A DNA stretch of 8,092 bases from Gammaproteobacteria bacterium (GTDB taxonomy: Bacteria > Pseudomonadota > Gammaproteobacteria > DSM-19610): positions 1-8,092 of the forward strand of contig DRQL01000206.1 in the NCBI GenBank assembly GCA_011371465.1. Reading direction: 5' to 3'. Below are positions 6,158-8,092 of the stretch, one piece after another. How positions within the stretch are numbered: the first letter of the stretch is position 1; the number at the start of each line of letters is the position of its first letter. A program made the translations under genes and the position numbers. The notes beneath the pieces were generated by a model, which saw only the letters and a program-made list of their open reading frames with translations, made no database searches and had not been told where the DNA came from.

Positions 6158-6179
6158 TAGGGCCTGTTAACAGGCCCTA
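6158..6179. terminator. Perfect 22-bp palindrome, probable bidirectional terminator
   Basis: The sequence is fully self-complementary: a 9-bp stem TAGGGCCTG/CAGGCCCTA around a TTAA loop. It begins 4 nt after the DsrC-like stop codon and includes the ruvA stop codon (6177-6179, read on the minus strand). It sits exactly where two converging transcripts meet, which is the classic place for a shared terminator. A strong T-run is missing on either side, so termination may be weak or Rho-assisted, or the hairpin may mainly protect 3' ends. Confidence 0.6.
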
Positions 6180-6782
6180 GTTCTGTACCGTGGCCTGCAG
6201 GGCGGTTCTTATAATGTCTTCGGTGGCCAGCTCACGCGTCTCGACGGCACGCACCATGCGACTGGCATCCTGGGGCTTGTAGCCCAGCGCAACCAGGGCG
6301 CTGACCGCTTCCTCGACCGGGTTGGCAACATCCGGCGGCGCTGACGACGCCGGGCCGGTCGTGGCACCGCCGGTATCCCAGTCCGCCAGCCGGTCGCGCA
6401 TTTCCACCACCAGCCGCTCGGCGGTCTTTTTACCCACACCAGGCAGCTTGACCAGGGATGCTGTATCGCCGGCCTGCACACAGGCGGCAAACACGCCGGC
6501 GTCCATGCCCGACAGGATGGTCAGCGCCATTTTTGCCCCGACGCCGTTTACCTTGATCAGGGTGCGGAACAGGGTGCGGTCGGAAAGCTTGCTGAAGCCG
6601 TACAGGGTGTGCGCATCCTCACGCACTGCGAGGTGGGTAAACAGGGTAATGGTTTCACCCACCGCCGGTAAGTCGTAGAAGGTGGTCATGGGCGCGTTGA
6701 CTTCGTAACCGACGCCCTGCACCTCCAGCAACAGACCGGGTGGCTGCTTTTCGCGCAACACGCCGCGCAGGAAGCCGATCAC
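6177..6782 (-). CDS. ruvA: Holliday junction branch migration protein RuvA
   Basis: RuvA tetramers hold the Holliday junction in a square-planar form and recruit RuvB. The 201 residues match the family length. Domain I starts MIGFLRGVLREKQ and contains VQGVGYEV (21-28), HLAVREDAHTLYGF (50-63) and DRTLFRTLI (68-76). Domain II carries two helix-hairpin-helix DNA-binding motifs, KVNGVGAKMALTILS (77-91) and KLPGVGKKTAERLVVEMRDRL (112-132). After a flexible Gly/Ala/Pro-rich linker (about 134-152), domain III, which contacts RuvB, covers EEAVSALVALGYKP to the end. The start is GTG (6780-6782), overlapping the ruvC stop as GTGA, so translation is coupled to ruvC; a G-rich run lies just upstream. Unlike the usual ruvAB arrangement, the next gene is the opposed DsrC-like gene and not ruvB. 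Confidence 0.98.
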   Translation of the reverse strand: MIGFLRGVLREKQPPGLLLEVQGVGYEVNAPMTTFYDLPAVGETITLFTHLAVREDAHTLYGFSKLSDRTLFRTLIKVNGVGAKMALTILSGMDAGVFAACVQAGDTASLVKLPGVGKKTAERLVVEMRDRLADWDTGGATTGPASSAPPDVANPVEEAVSALVALGYKPQDASRMVRAVETRELATEDIIRTALQATVQN

Positions 6783-7297
6783 CGCAGGCGCCCCCCGCTC
6801 AGCCGTGTCGCCCGCGTTACGCGCTGCAGGGCCTGGTTACGAAAACGGTGGCACAGGGCGATCGCCAGGGCGTCGGCGGCATCCGCCTGGGGCGTTTCCG
6901 CCAGGTTCAGCAACACCCGCACCATGTGCTGCACCTGCTGCTTGTCGGCAGCGCCCTTGCCGACCACCGCCTGCTTGATCTCGCGCGGCGCGTACTCGGC
7001 CACCGGCAGGTCGGAAGTGACTGCTGCACAGATCGCCGCACCGCGCGCCTGGCCCAGTTTCAGGGCGGAATCGGCGTTGCGGTGCATGAAAACACTTTCA
7101 ATGGCAAACTGCTGTGGTCGGAACTCGCTCATCAGTTCACTCAGTTCACGAAAGATCAGGCCCAGCCTGTCTGGCAGGGTATCGCCCGAAACCTGCAGGC
7201 AACCGCTGGCCACGTAGCGGGAGGCATTGCCCTCGCAGTCGATCAGCCCGTAGCCGGTCAGGCGCGAGCCGGGGTCGATACCCAGTATGCGGATCAC
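6779..7297 (-). CDS. ruvC: Crossover junction endodeoxyribonuclease RuvC
   Basis: Dimeric Holliday-junction resolvase that makes paired nicks in the junction held by RuvAB. The 172 residues are the standard length. The RNase H-like acidic active site is complete: Asp8 in LGIDPGS, Glu67 in FAIESVF, and Asp139 and Asp142 in PQADAADALAIALCH. Other family motifs are GYGLID (15-20), FMHRNADSALKLGQARGAAI (70-89) and YAPREIKQAVVGKGAADKQQV (102-122). The start is GTG (7295-7297), 11 nt after the yebC stop, and the TGA stop overlaps the ruvA GTG start. A tight yebC-ruvC-ruvA transcription unit is inferred. Confidence 0.98.
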   Translation of the reverse strand: MIRILGIDPGSRLTGYGLIDCEGNASRYVASGCLQVSGDTLPDRLGLIFRELSELMSEFRPQQFAIESVFMHRNADSALKLGQARGAAICAAVTSDLPVAEYAPREIKQAVVGKGAADKQQVQHMVRVLLNLAETPQADAADALAIALCHRFRNQALQRVTRATRLSGGRLR

Positions 7298-7308
7298 GGC
7301 AACCCGGC

Positions 7309-8052
7309 TTAGAGCTCGGCCAGGATTTCCGCGGATATATCCGCGTTGGAGTACACCTCCTGCACGTCGTCCAGTTCCTCCAGCACATCGATCAGTCGAA
7401 TCATCTTTTCGGCATCCGCCCGGTTCAGCGGCGTGGTGTTTTCCGCGCGCATGGTCACCTCCGCCTGCTCCGGTTCGAACCCCGCGGCCACCATCGCTTC
7501 CCGGACACTGACAAAATCTTCCGGGCTGGTCAGCACATCAATGGAACCGTCATCGTTGCTCACCACGTCATTGGCACCGGCCTCCAGCGCCGCTTCCATG
7601 ATACTGTCCTCGTCACTGCCCGCCGGGTAGGAAAGCACCCCGGTCTGCACAAACTGGAAAGCCACCGAGCCGCTGGTACCCAAGTTGCCACCCGCCTTGG
7701 TGAACGCGTGACGCACCTCGGACACCGTCCGGTTGCGGTTGTCCGTCATGCAATCGACCATCACCGCAACCCCGCCCGGGCCATAGCCCTCGTAACGGAT
7801 CTCGTCGAAATTCTCGCCATCCTGCGCCCCGGAACCGCGCTTGATGGCGCGCTCGATGGTGTCCTTGTTCATGTTGGCGCCCAGCGCCTTGTCCACCGCC
7901 AGCCGCAGCCGCGGGTTGGCTGCCGGGTCAGCGTCCCCGGTGCGGGCCGCCACGGTGATTTCCCGTATCAGCTTGGTGAAAATCTTGCCTCGCTTGGCAT
8001 CCTGGGCCTTCTTGCGGTGCTGAATATTGGCCCATTTACTGTGTCCGGCCAT
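7309..8052 (-). CDS. yebC: YebC/PmpR (TACO1) family protein
   Basis: Cytoplasmic protein of the YebC/TACO1 family, 247 residues, the normal length. It opens with the hallmark MAGHSKWANIQHRKKAQDAK, followed by RGKIFTKLIREI, RLAVDKALGANMNKDTIERAIKRG (50-73) and YEGYGPGGVAVMVDCMTDN (87-105). Then come NRNRT (105-109), GGNLGTSGSVAFQF (121-134) and the acidic C-terminal domain with MIRLIDVLEELDDVQEVYSN. The family has been described both as a DNA-binding transcriptional regulator and, for TACO1-type members, as a translation factor helping ribosomes through difficult stretches such as proline runs; the sequence alone does not decide. It lies directly upstream of ruvC, a common proteobacterial arrangement. 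The ATG is preceded by GTGAGG about seven bases upstream. Confidence 0.97.
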   Translation of the reverse strand: MAGHSKWANIQHRKKAQDAKRGKIFTKLIREITVAARTGDADPAANPRLRLAVDKALGANMNKDTIERAIKRGSGAQDGENFDEIRYEGYGPGGVAVMVDCMTDNRNRTVSEVRHAFTKAGGNLGTSGSVAFQFVQTGVLSYPAGSDEDSIMEAALEAGANDVVSNDDGSIDVLTSPEDFVSVREAMVAAGFEPEQAEVTMRAENTTPLNRADAEKMIRLIDVLEELDDVQEVYSNADISAEILAEL

Positions 8053-8084
8053 GCCTGCCTCACTGAAAATTGCAACTGGGCGGG

Positions 8085-8090
8085 ATTCTA
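8085..8090 (-). promoter_or_regulatory. Probable -10 element of the yebC-ruvC-ruvA promoter
   Basis: On the minus strand TAGAAT matches five of six bases of the sigma70 -10 consensus. It lies 32 bp before the yebC ATG, so the transcript would have a leader of about 25 nt containing the GAGG ribosome binding site. The matching -35 would fall beyond the window edge and cannot be checked. Confidence 0.45.
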
Positions 8091-8092
8091 GC

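Noticed and set aside
7114..8091. Plus-strand open frame of 325 codons opposite yebC and the 5' part of ruvC
   Set aside because: Both minus-strand genes are unambiguous. The antisense translation is His/Arg/Gly-rich and has no domain signature.

Overview
The window is G+C-rich bacterial DNA, close to fully coding, and most likely from a gammaproteobacterium. The evidence is the yebC-ruvC-ruvA gene order with TACO1-type YebC, a DsrC/TusE-family protein, and a FAD-type (GlpD-like) glycerol-3-phosphate dehydrogenase. The exact taxon cannot be fixed from the sequence. No tRNA, rRNA, CRISPR array, transposase or integrase was found.

Plus strand, 1-3341: a tightly overlapping three-gene glycerol/glycerophosphodiester module. 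It holds a FGGY-family (glycerol kinase-like) kinase (22-1437), a cytoplasmic glycerophosphodiester phosphodiesterase (1430-2197) and a short GlpD-like FAD oxidoreductase (2187-3341). Together they could convert glycerophosphodiesters and possibly glycerol to sn-glycerol 3-phosphate and then to dihydroxyacetone phosphate. A 1-nt TGATG overlap at position 22 hints at a further operon gene upstream, cut by the window edge. The kinase has Ser where GlpK has its glycerol-binding Glu. The oxidoreductase lacks the C-terminal domain of ordinary GlpD.

Minus strand, 3403-5480: ruvB (Holliday-junction branch-migration ATPase) and, upstream of it, a membrane-anchored DUF3179 protein of unknown function with a CPLCG motif.

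Intergenic 5481-5802: contains a 115-bp element bounded by a perfect 31-bp inverted repeat. The element encloses two small hairpins, each presenting CAGGGATG, which matches the core of the CsrA/RsmA RNA-binding consensus. This is the most unusual non-coding structure in the window. A probable promoter and a clear ribosome binding site for the next gene follow.

Plus strand, 5803-6153: a DsrC/TusE-family protein that keeps the CysB position but has lost the penultimate CysA. A 22-bp perfect palindrome (6158-6179) separates it from ruvA and probably acts as a two-way terminator.

Minus strand, 6177-8052: yebC, ruvC and ruvA form a compact operon, with ruvC and ruvA overlapping at GTGA. The probable -10 element of its promoter lies at the window's right edge. 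The usual ruvCAB unit is split here: about 1.7 kb, carrying the DUF3179 gene, the hairpin element and the opposed DsrC-like gene, lies between ruvA and ruvB.
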